Shown here: in pieces, positions 17,313 to 27,511 of the stretch | Layout: every line of letters begins with the position of its first letter | Position numbering within the stretch: the first letter of the stretch is position 1 | Assembly: GCA_016756695.1 (NCBI GenBank) | Contig: CP066701.1 | Coordinates: forward strand, 3,244,001 to 3,308,000 | Reading direction: 5' to 3' | DNA: 64,000 nucleotides | From: Heyndrickxia sporothermodurans | Lineage (GTDB): Bacteria > Bacillota > Bacilli > Bacillales > Bacillaceae_C | The notes under the pieces: generated by a model | Told to the model about the DNA's origin: nothing | Seen by the model: the letters and a program-made list of their open reading frames with translations, nothing else | Database searches by the model: none | Position numbers and translations under genes: made by a program

Positions 17313-18660
17313 ATGACTATTATACGACAACCTAGCCTATTTGGCATACAGGAATTATTTGACATGGAACCTACCCAAAAATATGAAGCCATTATTTCAG
17401 CGGTAGATTTGGATTCGATGTACCATCAAGTGGCGAAAAATCACGGTTGGGTGCACCGGAAGAACTAAACTATGCAGCCATGATTATCTCCACCTTTGTA
17501 AGATACATAGAGCGCATCCCTACGATGAAGGATCTTATAAAACGTCTTCATGATGATCTAGCTTTTAAGTTAAATTGTGGCTTTTTGGTTTCTGATCATG
17601 TGCCTTCAGAATCCTCCTATTCACGTCTCATAACGAAATTGGAGGAAAGCGATATCCTTGAGAAAGAACAAGAAAAAGTGGTCCTCCAGGCTATTGCAGA
17701 AGGTTTCATCACGGATGATACAGTGGCTATTGATGCAACCCATTTTGAAGCACGAGACCAAGCGCAGCCAAAAGAAGAAAAGCCAAAATCTGAACCCCAA
17801 AAACGTGGTCGGAAATCAAAAGATGAGCGTGACGGGTGGCTTAAAGAACAAGCTGAAACGGAAGCCAATTTACCTTTATATGATAGAAAAATTGTATTTC
17901 AATTAGATGTTCCCTAGCCGAACTACGTGCCGAAGTTCCCAAGACCCTAAATGGGGCGTGAAAAAGAACTCAGAAGGACAAAATGTTTTTTGGTTTGGCT
18001 ACAAAGGTCATTTAGCCGTTGGTACATCAAGCCAATACATTCTACAGGCTCTTTTTTCATCTGGGAGTCTAAATGATGGTAAGGGCTATCCCTTTACTGA
18101 AAGGAATTCAGGAACGCCTTCACCTTCCATTACGTTATCAAACAATGGATGCGGGCTATGACTATGAACCCATATACGAGCAGGTACATCGAATGGGACA
18201 ACAATCCGTCATCGCGTATAATAAGCGAAATGAAGGGGAAATCATTGGCTATGATAAACACTTTGCCCCAACTTGTTTCAGAGAGCATTCTTATCGTTAT
18301 GATAGTTTTGATCCTAAATATGAAACATTGAAATACACAAGACCAAAGGAATGCAGCGACTGTCCCTTAGCTAATGAAGGTATTTGCCAAAAGGTTTATA
18401 AAGTGAAAATCACTTCAGACCTTCGCAGATATACCGCACCAGCACGCGGGTCACAAGCATGGAAAAACATTTTCAAACGTCGTACTGCCGTAGAACGGGT
18501 TAATGCCTATCTGAAAGAATTCTTTCAACTGAACAATGTTCGCTATCGTACTGGGAAACGTGCAAAAATTCATTTTGACATGGTAACCCTTATTTATAAT
18601 GCTTCAAAGTTAGCCGCAGACCGAATTAATGTACAATTAAATCAGCAACAAGTAGCATGA
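17313..18660 (+). pseudogene. DDE transposase of the outer element, frameshifted (copy 2)
   Basis: It is the counterpart of the gene at 6651-7999. Here the central region is intact (CGFLVSDHVPSESSYSRLI, VAIDATHFEARDQAQPKEEK), with breaks at 17437 (a lost A), near 17905 (stop after LDVP) and at 18083. The C-terminal 195 residues, with TMDAGYDYE, KECSDCPLANEG and RRTAVERVNA, are open. Together with copy 1 it defines the full protein. Confidence 0.8.
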
Positions 18661-18741
18661 TTTCTGTTTTTAAAAATATATTTTAGAAATTCTGTAGGAT
18701 TCTGTATTTTTAAAAAGAGCAATTATGAAATTGACTCATTT

Positions 18742-19099
18742 GAATGAATTAATGCAAAAAATCTATCAACTATTACGAAAGAATGGTCGTTTTGTTTTGC
18801 ATGAGTTCCATCCGATTTCAACAAAACTAATCACTTCAACAGGGAAGAAACATAAAGTGACAGGTAACTACTTTGATCCATCTATTGAAAAAAATCATGT
18901 CGCCTTTACAAAACATATGCCGGAGGATGAAAAAGCAAATTTACAACATGTTCTCCAACGAAAATGGACATTAGGTGAAATCATAACCTCTGCAGGGAGT
19001 TCTCAACTAGTTATTGAAACGTTAGAAGAAGAACCGAACCATAAAATTTCAGATATTGGCTTGCCAAAAACATTTACATTAGTTGCTAAAAAGCTGTAG
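18742..19099 (+). pseudogene. Class I methyltransferase, C-terminal part
   Basis: This is the continuation of the gene begun at 13930. After the rebuilt junction it reads LMQKIYQLLRKNGRFVLHE, the usual strand after motif III of small-molecule methyltransferases, then HPISTKL and a C-terminal cap ending FTLVAKKL. An apparent ATG at 18725 belongs to the element end. Its TAG overlaps a terminator. Confidence 0.8.
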
Positions 19100-19127
19100 C
19101 CCTATTAATAGGTACCTACAGTTTTTT
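19094..19127 (+). terminator. Terminator after the methyltransferase gene
   Basis: CTGTAG and CTACAG pair around an inner CCTATTAATAGG palindrome and are followed by six T residues. Confidence 0.75.
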
Positions 19128-19235
19128 AGTTAATATTTTCTTCAAAAAAAATTGATAGATTAGCATAAGATTGCATATCCTGCATAAGGTGATAATAAGA
19201 GATTTTGTTATCTAATTTAGTAGGAGGAAGTAAAA

Positions 19236-19886
19236 ATGCGGAAAAAACAGTCGTTCTCTAATCCTATCATTCGTCATGTACAAGAATATTCCTCAATTTA
19301 CTCATTTATCATTGTTCTGTTTTTAATGGGAGTCGTATTCGGGGCGGTTATTGTTAATAGCTTATCCTTTGATCAGAAAGAAGACTTATACTATTATTTA
19401 AACCAATTTTTTGGACAAGTATCGGATGGGAAAGTGGCTGCTCCCTCTGATTTATTTCGCTTAAGCTTTCTCCATAATGTGAAATTTCTAGGGTTAATGT
19501 GGATATTGGGAATTTCGATTATTGGTTTACCGCTTATCCTTATATTATTGTTTATTAAAGGGATTGTCGTCGGATTTTCTGTTGGTTTTCTTGTTAGTCA
19601 AATGCATTGGGGAGGTTTTTTGCTTTCATTTGTTACGGTTTTGCCACAAAATCTTTTTATTATCCCGATGTTTATTTTTATCGCAGTGGTTTCCGTAGGG
19701 GTATCACTAAAATTAATACGCAAAATCTTTATTAAACAAAATATAGGTTTTCACATTTTTCCAATGCTTGCCCAGTATGTCATTGCTTTTGTTTTCGCTG
19801 TAGGGATCATTTCGTTAGCAGCAGGTGTCGAGGCCTATCTTTCACCAACTTTGATGAAAAGTGTCATGTCATATGTTAATAAATAA
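19236..19886 (+). CDS. spoIIM: Stage II sporulation protein M
   Basis: SpoIIM is part of the DMP complex (SpoIID-M-P) that thins septal peptidoglycan and drives engulfment of the forespore. The 216-residue protein has a short basic N-terminus (MRKKQSFSNPIIRH) and about five membrane helices, the normal family length. TAGGAGGAAG is placed 9 nt before the ATG. It lies just before fur, as in B. subtilis. Confidence 0.92.
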   Translation: MRKKQSFSNPIIRHVQEYSSIYSFIIVLFLMGVVFGAVIVNSLSFDQKEDLYYYLNQFFGQVSDGKVAAPSDLFRLSFLHNVKFLGLMWILGISIIGLPLILILLFIKGIVVGFSVGFLVSQMHWGGFLLSFVTVLPQNLFIIPMFIFIAVVSVGVSLKLIRKIFIKQNIGFHIFPMLAQYVIAFVFAVGIISLAAGVEAYLSPTLMKSVMSYVNK

Positions 19887-19936
19887 TGATTATTAAATAA
19901 TAAAAGCTACTCTTTAAATGTAATAATAATTTTATT

Positions 19937-19966
19937 TTGCATCTTTTCTCTTGCTTCTGTTATAAT
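19937..19966 (+). promoter_or_regulatory. fur promoter
   Basis: TTGCAT (19937-19942) and TATAAT (19961-19966) are separated by 18 nt and stand about 32 nt before the chosen fur start. Confidence 0.6.
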
Positions 19967-19997
19967 TAAAACGATAGTGGCGAGGGAGGATACTTCA

Positions 19998-20441
19998 ATG
20001 GAAAGTCGTGTTGATAGAATAAAAAAACAATTGCATTCTGCAAGTTATAAACTAACTCCGCAACGTGAAGCGACGGTAAGAGTGTTGTTGGAAAATGAAG
20101 AAGATCATTTGAGTGCAGAAGATGTTTACCTCCTTGTTAAAGAAAAGTCGCCAGAGATTGGGCTAGCAACCGTTTATCGTACATTAGAACTACTAACAGA
20201 ACTAAAGGTTGTAGATAAGATTAATTTTGGTGATGGTGTATCACGATATGATTTAAGACAAGAGGGAGCTGCACACTTTCATCATCATTTAGTTTGTATT
20301 GAATGTGGTGCGGTGGATGAAATCCAAGAAGATTTACTTGAAGATGTTGAAGCAATTGTTGAAAAACGCTGGAATTTTAAAATTAAAGACCATCGCTTAA
20401 CCTTTCATGGGATTTGCTGGCGCTGTCAAGATAAAAAATAA
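19998..20441 (+). CDS. fur: Ferric uptake regulator Fur
   Basis: Fur is an Fe2+-dependent repressor of iron uptake genes. The 147-residue protein has an N-terminal winged helix (LTPQREATVRVLLENEEDHLS, TVYRTLELLTELKVV) and a C-terminal dimer and metal domain with HFHHHLVC, CGAVDE and a late CWRC pair for structural zinc. The ATG at 19998 is chosen because GGGAGG lies 9 nt upstream and the protein then begins MESRVDRIKKQL like B. subtilis Fur; a GTG seven codons earlier overlaps that site. Confidence 0.95.
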   Translation: MESRVDRIKKQLHSASYKLTPQREATVRVLLENEEDHLSAEDVYLLVKEKSPEIGLATVYRTLELLTELKVVDKINFGDGVSRYDLRQEGAAHFHHHLVCIECGAVDEIQEDLLEDVEAIVEKRWNFKIKDHRLTFHGICWRCQDKK

Positions 20442-20455
20442 AGAAGACGAATCTT

Positions 20456-20489
20456 AAAAAAACCTTTTCATTAATGAAAAGGTTTTTTA
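20456..20489 (+). terminator. Terminator after fur
   Basis: A perfect stem AACCTTTTCA/TGAAAAGGTT with TTAA in the loop is preceded by A residues and followed by T residues, so it could work on both strands. Confidence 0.85.
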
Positions 20490-20565
20490 GGTATAATTTT
20501 TTGTTCCTTTGGCATAGCTTGTATTAGAATAGACAAATTATTTAGCGAAGGGAACGGACAATTTC

Positions 20566-20787
20566 ATGTCTTGGATTAAAGTGATTGTACGTACATTAAA
20601 GGTTTTTATTTTATTTACTGGATGCACATTGCTATTTTATTATGGTATTATGTGGGTAAATCAAGAATATGAGGATTATCATCGTTATGATGAACCAAAA
20701 GGTACGGCGGTAAAAGTAAATTCGGTAAATCAGGAAGGTCCCAATTGGTTTAACCGCTTATTATTGTTTTATTTAGATGGGGAGTAA
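20566..20787 (+). CDS. yqzK: YqzK family (DUF4227) small membrane protein
   Basis: The 73-residue protein has one membrane helix (about residues 8-28: [20 protein letters not shown]) and a conserved hydrophilic tail with [14 protein letters not shown]. The function is unknown. It keeps the Bacillus order fur-yqzK-xerD, and its end touches the xerD ribosome site, so the two are co-transcribed. Confidence 0.85.
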   Translation: MSWIKVIVRTLKVFILFTGCTLLFYYGIMWVNQEYEDYHRYDEPKGTAVKVNSVNQEGPNWFNRLLLFYLDGE

Positions 20788-20791
20788 TAGA

Positions 20792-21685
20792 ATGCTTGAT
20801 CGTTTAAGAGATTTTATTCATTTTATGATAGTAGAAAAAGGATTATCGAAAAACACGATTGTATCGTATGAAAGAGATTTAAAAAGCTATATAAACTATA
20901 TGCAAAAAGTGGAACAGCTGGAAACATTAAATGAAATTACTCGTGTGCATATCGTCCATTTTTTAAATCATTTAAAACAACAAGGAAAGTCGGCGAAAAC
21001 ACTTGCACGACATGTTGCATCTGTCAGATCATTTCACCAATTTCTTTTAAGAGAAAAAGCAACCGACAATGATCCATCTGTTCATATAGAAACTCCGCAG
21101 ACGGAGAGAAATTTACCAAAAGTACTAAGTTTATCAGAAGTAGAGGCCCTATTAGATGCGCCATCAGAAACAGGGATATTACCGTTAAGGGATAAGGCGA
21201 TGTTAGAATTATTATATGCGACCGGAATTCGTGTAAGTGAACTGATAAATCTTAATTTAGATGATCTTCATTTAACAATGGGCTTTGTAAGATGTATAGG
21301 AAAAGGGAATAAAGAAAGAATTATTCCGATTGGTAAAACTGCTTCAACGATACTAGAATCCTACTTAAAAGATAGTAGACCAAAGCTTCGATCGAAACAA
21401 TATCAAACAGAGGCCCTCTTTTTAAATCATCATGGCAATCGCTTAACAAGACAAGGTTTTTGGAAAATACTTAAAAGCCTTGCTAAAAAAGCAAATATCG
21501 AAAAAGAACTTACACCACATACATTGCGCCATTCGTTTGCGACCCACTTGTTGGAAAATGGTGCTGATTTAAGAGCAGTTCAAGAAATGCTCGGGCATGC
21601 AGATATATCGACGACACAAATATATACGCATGTATCGAAAACAAGATTAAAAGATGTATATTCGAAACATCATCCTCGTGCTTAA
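20792..21685 (+). CDS. xerD: Tyrosine recombinase XerD
   Basis: With a partner recombinase, XerD resolves chromosome dimers at dif. The 297-residue protein has the SAM-like core-binding domain ([16 protein letters not shown]) and the catalytic domain with Arg in [11 protein letters not shown], Lys in [33 protein letters not shown] and the nucleophile in YTHV. The ATG at 20792 is preferred over one five codons earlier because GGGGAG lies 6 nt upstream. Confidence 0.95.
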   Translation: MLDRLRDFIHFMIVEKGLSKNTIVSYERDLKSYINYMQKVEQLETLNEITRVHIVHFLNHLKQQGKSAKTLARHVASVRSFHQFLLREKATDNDPSVHIETPQTERNLPKVLSLSEVEALLDAPSETGILPLRDKAMLELLYATGIRVSELINLNLDDLHLTMGFVRCIGKGNKERIIPIGKTASTILESYLKDSRPKLRSKQYQTEALFLNHHGNRLTRQGFWKILKSLAKKANIEKELTPHTLRHSFATHLLENGADLRAVQEMLGHADISTTQIYTHVSKTRLKDVYSKHHPRA

Positions 21686-21694
21686 TAGATTGCG

Positions 21695-21721
21695 AGAACC
21701 ACTATTTTTTAGTGGTTTTTT
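21695..21721 (+). terminator. Terminator after xerD
   Basis: GAACCACTA pairs with TAGTGGTT and is followed by a T-run. Confidence 0.8.
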
Positions 21722-21894
21722 CAATTGAAGGATTTAGTTGTAGAGTTGCTCTCTCCTTTGGTAAAATAGAGTTGTCAGACCTCTTACCTTGAAATACGAT
21801 CAGCTTAATCGCTGGTTAACTTTTCGCACGAAGGGTAAGATATCTTTGTTAGAATGTAACCGTTTTAAATATTATTTGAAAGGAATGAAATAAC

Positions 21895-23082
21895 TTGGGT
21901 AATTATACATACAAGCGAGTTCATCTTATTGTAATGGATTCTGTTGGAATTGGTGAAGCACCAGATGCAGAAAAATTTAATGATTTAGGTGCGGATACCT
22001 TCGGACATATTGCTGAAAAAATGAATGGTCTTAACATGCCAAATATGGGGAAATTAGGACTTTCCAATATACGTGAGATTCAAGGGATTAAAAAAGCGGA
22101 TAAACCCCTTGCTTATTATACAAAAATGCAAGAAGCATCGAATGGGAAAGATACAATGACTGGTCACTGGGAGATCATGGGGTTAAATATTTCTACTCCA
22201 TTTCAAGTCTTTCCTAATGGTTTTCCAGATGAATTAATTTCTGAATTAGAACAAAAATCCGGTCGTAAAATAATCGGAAATAAACCGGCGAGTGGGACGG
22301 AAATTTTAGATGAACTAGGTAAAGAACATATGGAAACAGGTGCCTTAATTGTTTATACATCGGCGGATTCTGTATTACAAATAGCTGCCCATGAAGAAAT
22401 CGTTCCATTGGACGAACTTTATAGAATATGTGAGATTGCCAGAAAATTAACATTAGACCCCAAATATATGGTAGGACGTATTATTGCTCGTCCGTTTATT
22501 GGTGAGCCGGGCAATTTCACGAGAACACCGAATCGTCATGATTACGCACTAAAGCCGTTTGCTCGTACCGTAATGAATGAGTTAAAGGATAATGACTTTG
22601 ATGTTATTGCTCTAGGGAAAATTTCAGATATTTATGATGGCGAAGGTGTAACAGAAGCGATTCGTACAAAATCCAATATGGATGGAATGGATAAATTTAT
22701 TCAAACATTTGATAAGGAATTTACTGGATTGAGCTTCATTAATTTAGTTGATTTCGATGCTTTATACGGTCACCGTCGTGATCCAATCGGATACGGAAAA
22801 GCATTAGAAGAATATGATGCTCGTTTACCTGAGGTTTTTGAAAAAATGACTGATGATGATCTTCTTATTATTACTGCTGACCATGGGAATGATCCTATCC
22901 ATCATGGAACTGATCATACTCGGGAATATGTTCCGTTACTCATTTATTCAAAACGTTTTAATGGCGGGGCAGAACTTCCACTCAGAAAGACATTTGCAGA
23001 TATAGGGGCAACCATTGCAGATAATTTCAATGTGAAGCTACCTGAATTTGGAACGAGTTTCCTAAAGGATATTCAAGGATAG
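21895..23082 (+). CDS. deoB: Phosphopentomutase
   Basis: This enzyme interconverts ribose or deoxyribose 1- and 5-phosphate in nucleoside salvage. The 395-residue protein of the alkaline phosphatase superfamily shows the metal sites [24 protein letters not shown] (phosphorylated Thr), and [15 protein letters not shown]. The start is TTG with AAAGGAATG about 9 nt upstream. It heads a salvage operon with punA and pdp. An unexplained 200-nt gap with a hairpin-rich stretch precedes it. Confidence 0.95.
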   Translation: MGNYTYKRVHLIVMDSVGIGEAPDAEKFNDLGADTFGHIAEKMNGLNMPNMGKLGLSNIREIQGIKKADKPLAYYTKMQEASNGKDTMTGHWEIMGLNISTPFQVFPNGFPDELISELEQKSGRKIIGNKPASGTEILDELGKEHMETGALIVYTSADSVLQIAAHEEIVPLDELYRICEIARKLTLDPKYMVGRIIARPFIGEPGNFTRTPNRHDYALKPFARTVMNELKDNDFDVIALGKISDIYDGEGVTEAIRTKSNMDGMDKFIQTFDKEFTGLSFINLVDFDALYGHRRDPIGYGKALEEYDARLPEVFEKMTDDDLLIITADHGNDPIHHGTDHTREYVPLLIYSKRFNGGAELPLRKTFADIGATIADNFNVKLPEFGTSFLKDIQG

Positions 23083-23095
23083 AGGGGGAAAACCG

Positions 23096-23929
23096 GTGGA
23101 ATACAATTTAATTGAACAAGCATCATTATTTTTAAAAGAAAAGTTTAGTAATCAACCAAAGATTGGACTTATTTTAGGTTCCGGCCTTGGAGTTCTGGCA
23201 GATGAAATTGAAAACCCGTTAAAAATTCAATATAAAGACATTCCTAATTTTCCTATTTCAACCGTTGAAGGGCATGCTGGTCAATTAGTATTTGGAAAGT
23301 TAAGTGGAAAAGATGTTGTTGCGATGCAAGGAAGATTCCATTATTACGAAGGGTATTCATTTGATCAAGTAACATTTCCGGTTCGAGTGATGAAAGAACT
23401 TGGTGTTGAAGTGTTAGTTGTAACAAATGCTGCAGGTGGAGTAAACAAAGATTACGAACCTGGGGATCTCATGATTATTTCTGATCATATTAATAATATG
23501 GGCAGTAACCCTCTTATCGGTCCGAATGATTCAAGGTTCGGCGCGCGCTTTCCTGATATGTCTGAGGCATATAATAAAGAATTACGCTCTCAAGCTAAAG
23601 AAATAGCAAATCAACTTAATATTAAAATTCAAGAAGGGGTATATGTAGGAAATACCGGTCCAACCTATGAAACTCCAGCAGAAGTTCGGATGATTAGAAC
23701 ACTGGGTGGAGATGCTGTAGGGATGTCGACGGTTCCGGAAGTCATTGTCGCTAGACATGCCGGCTTAAAAGTTCTAGGAATATCCTGTATTTCCAATATG
23801 GCCTCCGGGATATTAGATCAGCCATTAACACATGATGAAGTCATTGAAACGACGGAGAAAGTCCGAGCTGATTTTTTAACTTTTGTGAAAGAGATTGTCA
23901 AAAACATACAAGTTGGTGAAGAAAAATGA
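23096..23929 (+). CDS. punA: Purine-nucleoside phosphorylase
   Basis: It splits purine nucleosides with phosphate to base and ribose 1-phosphate. The 277-residue protein is of the trimeric type: [14 protein letters not shown] for phosphate binding, [35 protein letters not shown] and GMSTVPEV. The start is GTG with AGGGGGA 7 nt upstream. It lies 13 nt after deoB and overlaps pdp by 4 nt. The B. subtilis counterpart is pupG. Confidence 0.93.
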   Translation: MEYNLIEQASLFLKEKFSNQPKIGLILGSGLGVLADEIENPLKIQYKDIPNFPISTVEGHAGQLVFGKLSGKDVVAMQGRFHYYEGYSFDQVTFPVRVMKELGVEVLVVTNAAGGVNKDYEPGDLMIISDHINNMGSNPLIGPNDSRFGARFPDMSEAYNKELRSQAKEIANQLNIKIQEGVYVGNTGPTYETPAEVRMIRTLGGDAVGMSTVPEVIVARHAGLKVLGISCISNMASGILDQPLTHDEVIETTEKVRADFLTFVKEIVKNIQVGEEK

Positions 23930-25233
23930 GAATGGTTGATTTAATAGAAAAAAAACGGGATGGCAAGGAACTCACGACTGAGGAAATTCAATTTATTATA
24001 GAAGGTTACACAAATAATACGATTCCGGATTATCAAATGAGTGCATTGACGATGGCGATTTATTTCCAAGGAATGAATGAACGTGAACGAGCAGATTTAA
24101 CGATGGCGATGGTTCATTCAGGAGATACCATTGATTTATCTGCGATTGAAGGGATTAAAGTAGATAAACACTCAACCGGCGGTGTTGGAGATACAACAAC
24201 ATTGGTTCTAGGACCTTTAGTAGCAGCCTTAGGCGTACCAGTAGCAAAAATGAGTGGTAGAGGCCTAGGGCATACTGGTGGTACGATTGACAAACTAGAA
24301 GCAGTTAAAGGATTTCACGTTGAAATCGAAAATGATGAATTTATCCGACTTGTCAATGAAAATAAAATTGCCGTTATTGGTCAAAGTGGCAATTTAACTC
24401 CAGCAGATAAAAAGTTATACGCACTAAGAGATGTGACTGGAACTGTCAATAGCATTCCATTAATCGCGAGTTCAATTATGAGTAAAAAAATCGCAGCAGG
24501 TGCCGATGCCATTTGTTTAGACGTGAAAACCGGCGCCGGTGCATTTATGAAAACAATTGAAGATTCACGTGAGTTAGCCAAGGCGATGGTGAATATTGGG
24601 AACAATGTAGGCAGAAAAACGATGGCAGTTATTTCAGATATGAGCCAACCACTCGGTTATGCAATTGGAAATGCACTTGAAGTGAAAGAAGCGATTGATA
24701 CATTACGTGGGGAAGGTCCGGAAGACTTAACCGAATTATGTTTGACACTTGGAAGTCATATGGTTTACCTTGCTGGAAAGGCAGCAACTCTGGAAGAAGC
24801 GCGCCAAAAACTATTAGAAGTTATTTCAAATGGAAAGGCGTTGGAATCATTTAAAATATTTTTACAATCTCAAGGTGGGGACCCTGAGGTAGTTGACAAT
24901 CCTTCCAAATTACCACAAGCAAAATATACATTCGATTTACCTTCACTTGAAGATGGATATGTTTCGGAAATTATTGCGGATGAAATTGGAACGGCAGCAA
25001 TGATGCTAGGAGCAGGACGTGCAACAAAAGAATCAGTCATTGATTTAGCAGTTGGAATTGTTCTTCATAAAAAAATTGGAGACGAAGTGAAAAAAGGGGA
25101 ATCTTTACTAACAATATATGCTAACCAAGAACAATTTGAAGATGTAAAAGAAAAGCTCTATGCCAATATTAAAATTTCAAAACAAAAAGTTACCGCTCCA
25201 ATCTTGATTCATGAAGAGATTGGAAAGGATTAA
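23926..25233 (+). CDS. pdp: Pyrimidine-nucleoside phosphorylase
   Basis: It acts on uridine, thymidine and deoxyuridine to give the base and a sugar 1-phosphate, which DeoB then converts. The 435-residue protein has the family signature [18 protein letters not shown], the glycine-rich phosphate site [12 protein letters not shown], and [10 protein letters not shown]. The C-terminal domain ([16 protein letters not shown]) resembles biotinyl-type hammerheads, as is normal here. It overlaps punA (ATGA) and is last in the operon. Confidence 0.95.
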   Translation: MRMVDLIEKKRDGKELTTEEIQFIIEGYTNNTIPDYQMSALTMAIYFQGMNERERADLTMAMVHSGDTIDLSAIEGIKVDKHSTGGVGDTTTLVLGPLVAALGVPVAKMSGRGLGHTGGTIDKLEAVKGFHVEIENDEFIRLVNENKIAVIGQSGNLTPADKKLYALRDVTGTVNSIPLIASSIMSKKIAAGADAICLDVKTGAGAFMKTIEDSRELAKAMVNIGNNVGRKTMAVISDMSQPLGYAIGNALEVKEAIDTLRGEGPEDLTELCLTLGSHMVYLAGKAATLEEARQKLLEVISNGKALESFKIFLQSQGGDPEVVDNPSKLPQAKYTFDLPSLEDGYVSEIIADEIGTAAMMLGAGRATKESVIDLAVGIVLHKKIGDEVKKGESLLTIYANQEQFEDVKEKLYANIKISKQKVTAPILIHEEIGKD

Positions 25234-25250
25234 TTTCTTTTTTACTGGAT

Positions 25251-25291
25251 AAAAATGGGTCAGTTCATTTATGAACTGACCCATTTTTTAT
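25251..25291 (+). terminator. Terminator after pdp
   Basis: AAATGGGTCAGTTCAT pairs perfectly with ATGAACTGACCCATTT around TT, with poly-A before and poly-T after. It is a strong terminator. Confidence 0.92.
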
Positions 25292-25375
25292 TTTTTTAGC
25301 TGTATAAAAAAACTAGAGATGGAAAAAATGGTGCTATGTATCTTGTTTAAAAAGAAAATCTTTGGAGGGGTCCAA

Positions 25376-26536
25376 ATGAAAAAAGGTTTAAGTATTCTCG
25401 TTATTTATTTTTTAATGGTATCCATTCTCACTTCACAAGTGAAAGCTGCCGAAAAAACGACCGAATTAGCTTCGGATGCGAAATCTGCTATTTTAATCGA
25501 ACGGGACACAGGAACAGTTCTATATGATAAAAATAGTCATGAAAAACTTCCACCCGCATCGATGACAAAAGTGATGACAATGATTTTAATAATGGAAGCG
25601 CTTGAGCAGAAAAAGATCTCTTTAAATGAAAAAGTGCGAACTAGTGAATTTGCCGCTTCGATGGGAGGCTCTCAAATATTTCTTGAACCAGGGGAAGAAA
25701 TGACGGTTGAAGAAATGTTGAGAGGCATTTCGATTGGTTCAGCAAACGATGCATCTGTCGCAATGGCTGAGAAGATTGCCGGCAGTGAAGAAGAGTTTGT
25801 AGAAATGATGAATAAAAAAGCTGCTGAACTTGGACTTAAAGATACGAAATTCCAAAATGCTACAGGTCTTCCTGAAAAGGACCATTATAGTTCGGCTTAT
25901 GATATGGCCATAATGGCCAAAGACCTATTAAGACATGAAAACATTACAAATTTCACCGGAAAATATGAATCCTATTTACGCGAAAATACGGATAAAAAGT
26001 TTTGGCTCGTAAATACAAATAAACTTGTAAAATTTTATCCAGGTGTAGATGGTCTTAAAACTGGATTCACAAATGAAGCGAAATTTTGCTTAACAGCCAC
26101 TGCGAAGAAAAACGGAATGCGTGTCATTGCTGTTGTATTTGGAGCACCTTCGACAAAAGTTAGAAATGCACAAGTAACGAAAATGCTAGATTACGCTTTT
26201 GCTATGTACACGACACACCCGTTATATAAAAAAGGACAATCATTAGGGAATGTAAAGGTTAGCAAAGGTGATACGAAACAAATACAAGCCATTACAAGTG
26301 AACCGATTTCGGTTTTAACTAAAAAAGGTGAAAAAGTCGATCACCTTAAAAAATCGATTAAATTGAATGGAAAATTAAAAGCACCAATCAAAAAAGGTGA
26401 CCAAATAGGTACAATAACTGTGAAAAAAGATGGGAAAACACTTGTTCAATCAAAACTTGTTGCTAATAAAGATGTAAAACAAGCCGGTTGGTGGAAATTA
26501 TTTAAACGTTCCTTTGGTATGTTTACTAATAGCTAA
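25376..26536 (+). CDS. dacF: D-alanyl-D-alanine carboxypeptidase DacF
   Basis: DacF is a penicillin-binding protein that trims peptidoglycan stem peptides in the forespore. The 386-residue precursor has a signal peptide (cut near VKAAEK), SMTK as the active serine motif, SAND as the second motif, KTGFT as the third, then a PBP5-type C-terminal beta domain and an amphipathic end (WWKLFKRSFGMF) for membrane binding. The ATG at 25376 has GGAGGGG upstream; an earlier ATG at 25319 has no site. It sits immediately before spoIIA, as in B. subtilis. Confidence 0.92.
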   Translation: MKKGLSILVIYFLMVSILTSQVKAAEKTTELASDAKSAILIERDTGTVLYDKNSHEKLPPASMTKVMTMILIMEALEQKKISLNEKVRTSEFAASMGGSQIFLEPGEEMTVEEMLRGISIGSANDASVAMAEKIAGSEEEFVEMMNKKAAELGLKDTKFQNATGLPEKDHYSSAYDMAIMAKDLLRHENITNFTGKYESYLRENTDKKFWLVNTNKLVKFYPGVDGLKTGFTNEAKFCLTATAKKNGMRVIAVVFGAPSTKVRNAQVTKMLDYAFAMYTTHPLYKKGQSLGNVKVSKGDTKQIQAITSEPISVLTKKGEKVDHLKKSIKLNGKLKAPIKKGDQIGTITVKKDGKTLVQSKLVANKDVKQAGWWKLFKRSFGMFTNS

Positions 26537-26642
26537 TTAAAATAAATGGTTTGCCTTGCTCGAGGCCTAGTCAAGGCACTTACGCTTTTCTAACGTCGAA
26601 CGAAGACTAATTATGACGATATACTTCTAGTTTTGTCAGGAA

Positions 26643-26670
26643 GAAGGATTATTGCAGTAAAAAATCGAAT
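26643..26670 (+). promoter_or_regulatory. Sigma-H promoter of the spoIIA operon, with Spo0A-like boxes
   Basis: GAAGGATTA, 14 nt, then CGAAT fits the sigma-H consensus (RWAGGAxxT, N14, HGAAT) except for one base. It stands 35 nt before spoIIAA. Two Spo0A-like sites precede it: ACGTCGAAC near 26592-26602 and TTTTGTCAGG at 26631-26640. spoIIA is a known sigma-H and Spo0A target. Confidence 0.8.
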
Positions 26671-26704
26671 TGACTCAATATAAAGCTAAAAGGAGGCTTC
26701 GAAA

Positions 26705-27055
26705 TTGAGTCTATCGATTGATTTAGAAGTGAAAAAAGATGTTCTTTGCATCCGGTTAAAAGGAGAATTAGATCATCATACAGCAGAAACATTAAGGGAA
26801 AATGTATCAAGTGCAATTGAAAAATTTCATATCCAACACCTTGTCTTGAATCTTGAGCAATTATCATTTATGGACAGCTCTGGTCTAGGCGTCATTTTAG
26901 GAAGATATAAACAAATCAAACAAAAAAATGGCGAAATGGTCGTTTGCGCAATCTCACCAGCGGTAAAACGTCTTTTTGAAATGTCTGGACTATTTAAAAT
27001 TATACGTTTAGATGAATCAGAACAGTTTGCGCTGGAAAGATTGGGGGTTGCGTAA
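26705..27055 (+). CDS. spoIIAA: Anti-sigma F factor antagonist
   Basis: Unphosphorylated SpoIIAA binds SpoIIAB and frees sigma-F in the forespore. The 116-residue STAS-domain protein has the phosphorylated Ser in [15 protein letters not shown]. The start is TTG with AGGAGG 8 nt upstream. It lies 3 nt before spoIIAB. Confidence 0.95.
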   Translation: MSLSIDLEVKKDVLCIRLKGELDHHTAETLRENVSSAIEKFHIQHLVLNLEQLSFMDSSGLGVILGRYKQIKQKNGEMVVCAISPAVKRLFEMSGLFKIIRLDESEQFALERLGVA

Positions 27056-27058
27056 TCG

Positions 27059-27499
27059 ATGAGAAATGAAATGCAAATTCAATTCACCGCCTTAAGTCAA
27101 AATGAGTCCTTTGCCAGGGTCACTGTAGCAGCATTTATTGCTCAATTGGATCCTACCATTGATGAACTTACTGAAATAAAAACAGTTGTTTCCGAAGCAG
27201 TAACAAATGCTATTATTCATGGATATGAAGGGAATCCTGCAGGTATGGTCTATATTTCAGCAGCCATTGAAGATGGTGTTGTTGAATTAGTGATTCGTGA
27301 TGAGGGGATTGGAATTCCTGATATTGAGGAAGCAAGACAACCACTATTTACAACGAAGCCGGAATTAGAACGTTCCGGAATGGGATTTACCATTATGGAA
27401 AACTTTATGGACGACATAGAAATAGAATCACAACCTAGAGTAGGCACCATTATTCGTTTAAAAAAGCATTTGGCCTTCAAAAAAGCCTTATGTAATTAA
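27059..27499 (+). CDS. spoIIAB: Anti-sigma F factor, serine kinase
   Basis: SpoIIAB holds sigma-F inactive and phosphorylates SpoIIAA. The 146-residue GHKL-type kinase has the N-box [15 protein letters not shown]1 box [13 protein letters not shown], and G2 region [17 protein letters not shown]. The start ATG is 3 nt after spoIIAA. Length and motifs are normal. Confidence 0.95.
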   Translation: MRNEMQIQFTALSQNESFARVTVAAFIAQLDPTIDELTEIKTVVSEAVTNAIIHGYEGNPAGMVYISAAIEDGVVELVIRDEGIGIPDIEEARQPLFTTKPELERSGMGFTIMENFMDDIEIESQPRVGTIIRLKKHLAFKKALCN

Positions 27500-27511
27500 G
27501 GAGTCGTGCCT

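Larger units (their letters stand above)
14763..18737 (+). mobile_element. Nested insertion unit, copy 2 (outer DDE element with IS66 inside)
   Basis: It has the same ends as copy 1 and ATTT duplications at 14759-14762 and 18738-18741. It is 3975 bp against 3977 bp for copy 1, with at least a dozen small differences. It interrupts the methyltransferase gene. Because the host gene happens to read GAATGAATT after ATTT, the apparent repeat is longer (ATTTGAATGAATT), but comparison with copy 1 shows GAATG belongs to the element. Confidence 0.85.

Noticed and set aside
14759-18750. A 13-bp target duplication (ATTTGAATGAATT) around nested copy 2
   Set aside because: GAATGAATTTCAT is also the left end in copy 1, where the right flank is different, so GAATG belongs to the element. 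The true duplication is ATTT in both copies; the host's GAATGAATT is a chance match.
21722-21894. A riboswitch or T-box before deoB
   Set aside because: The stretch has weak hairpins but no recognisable conserved blocks or terminator.
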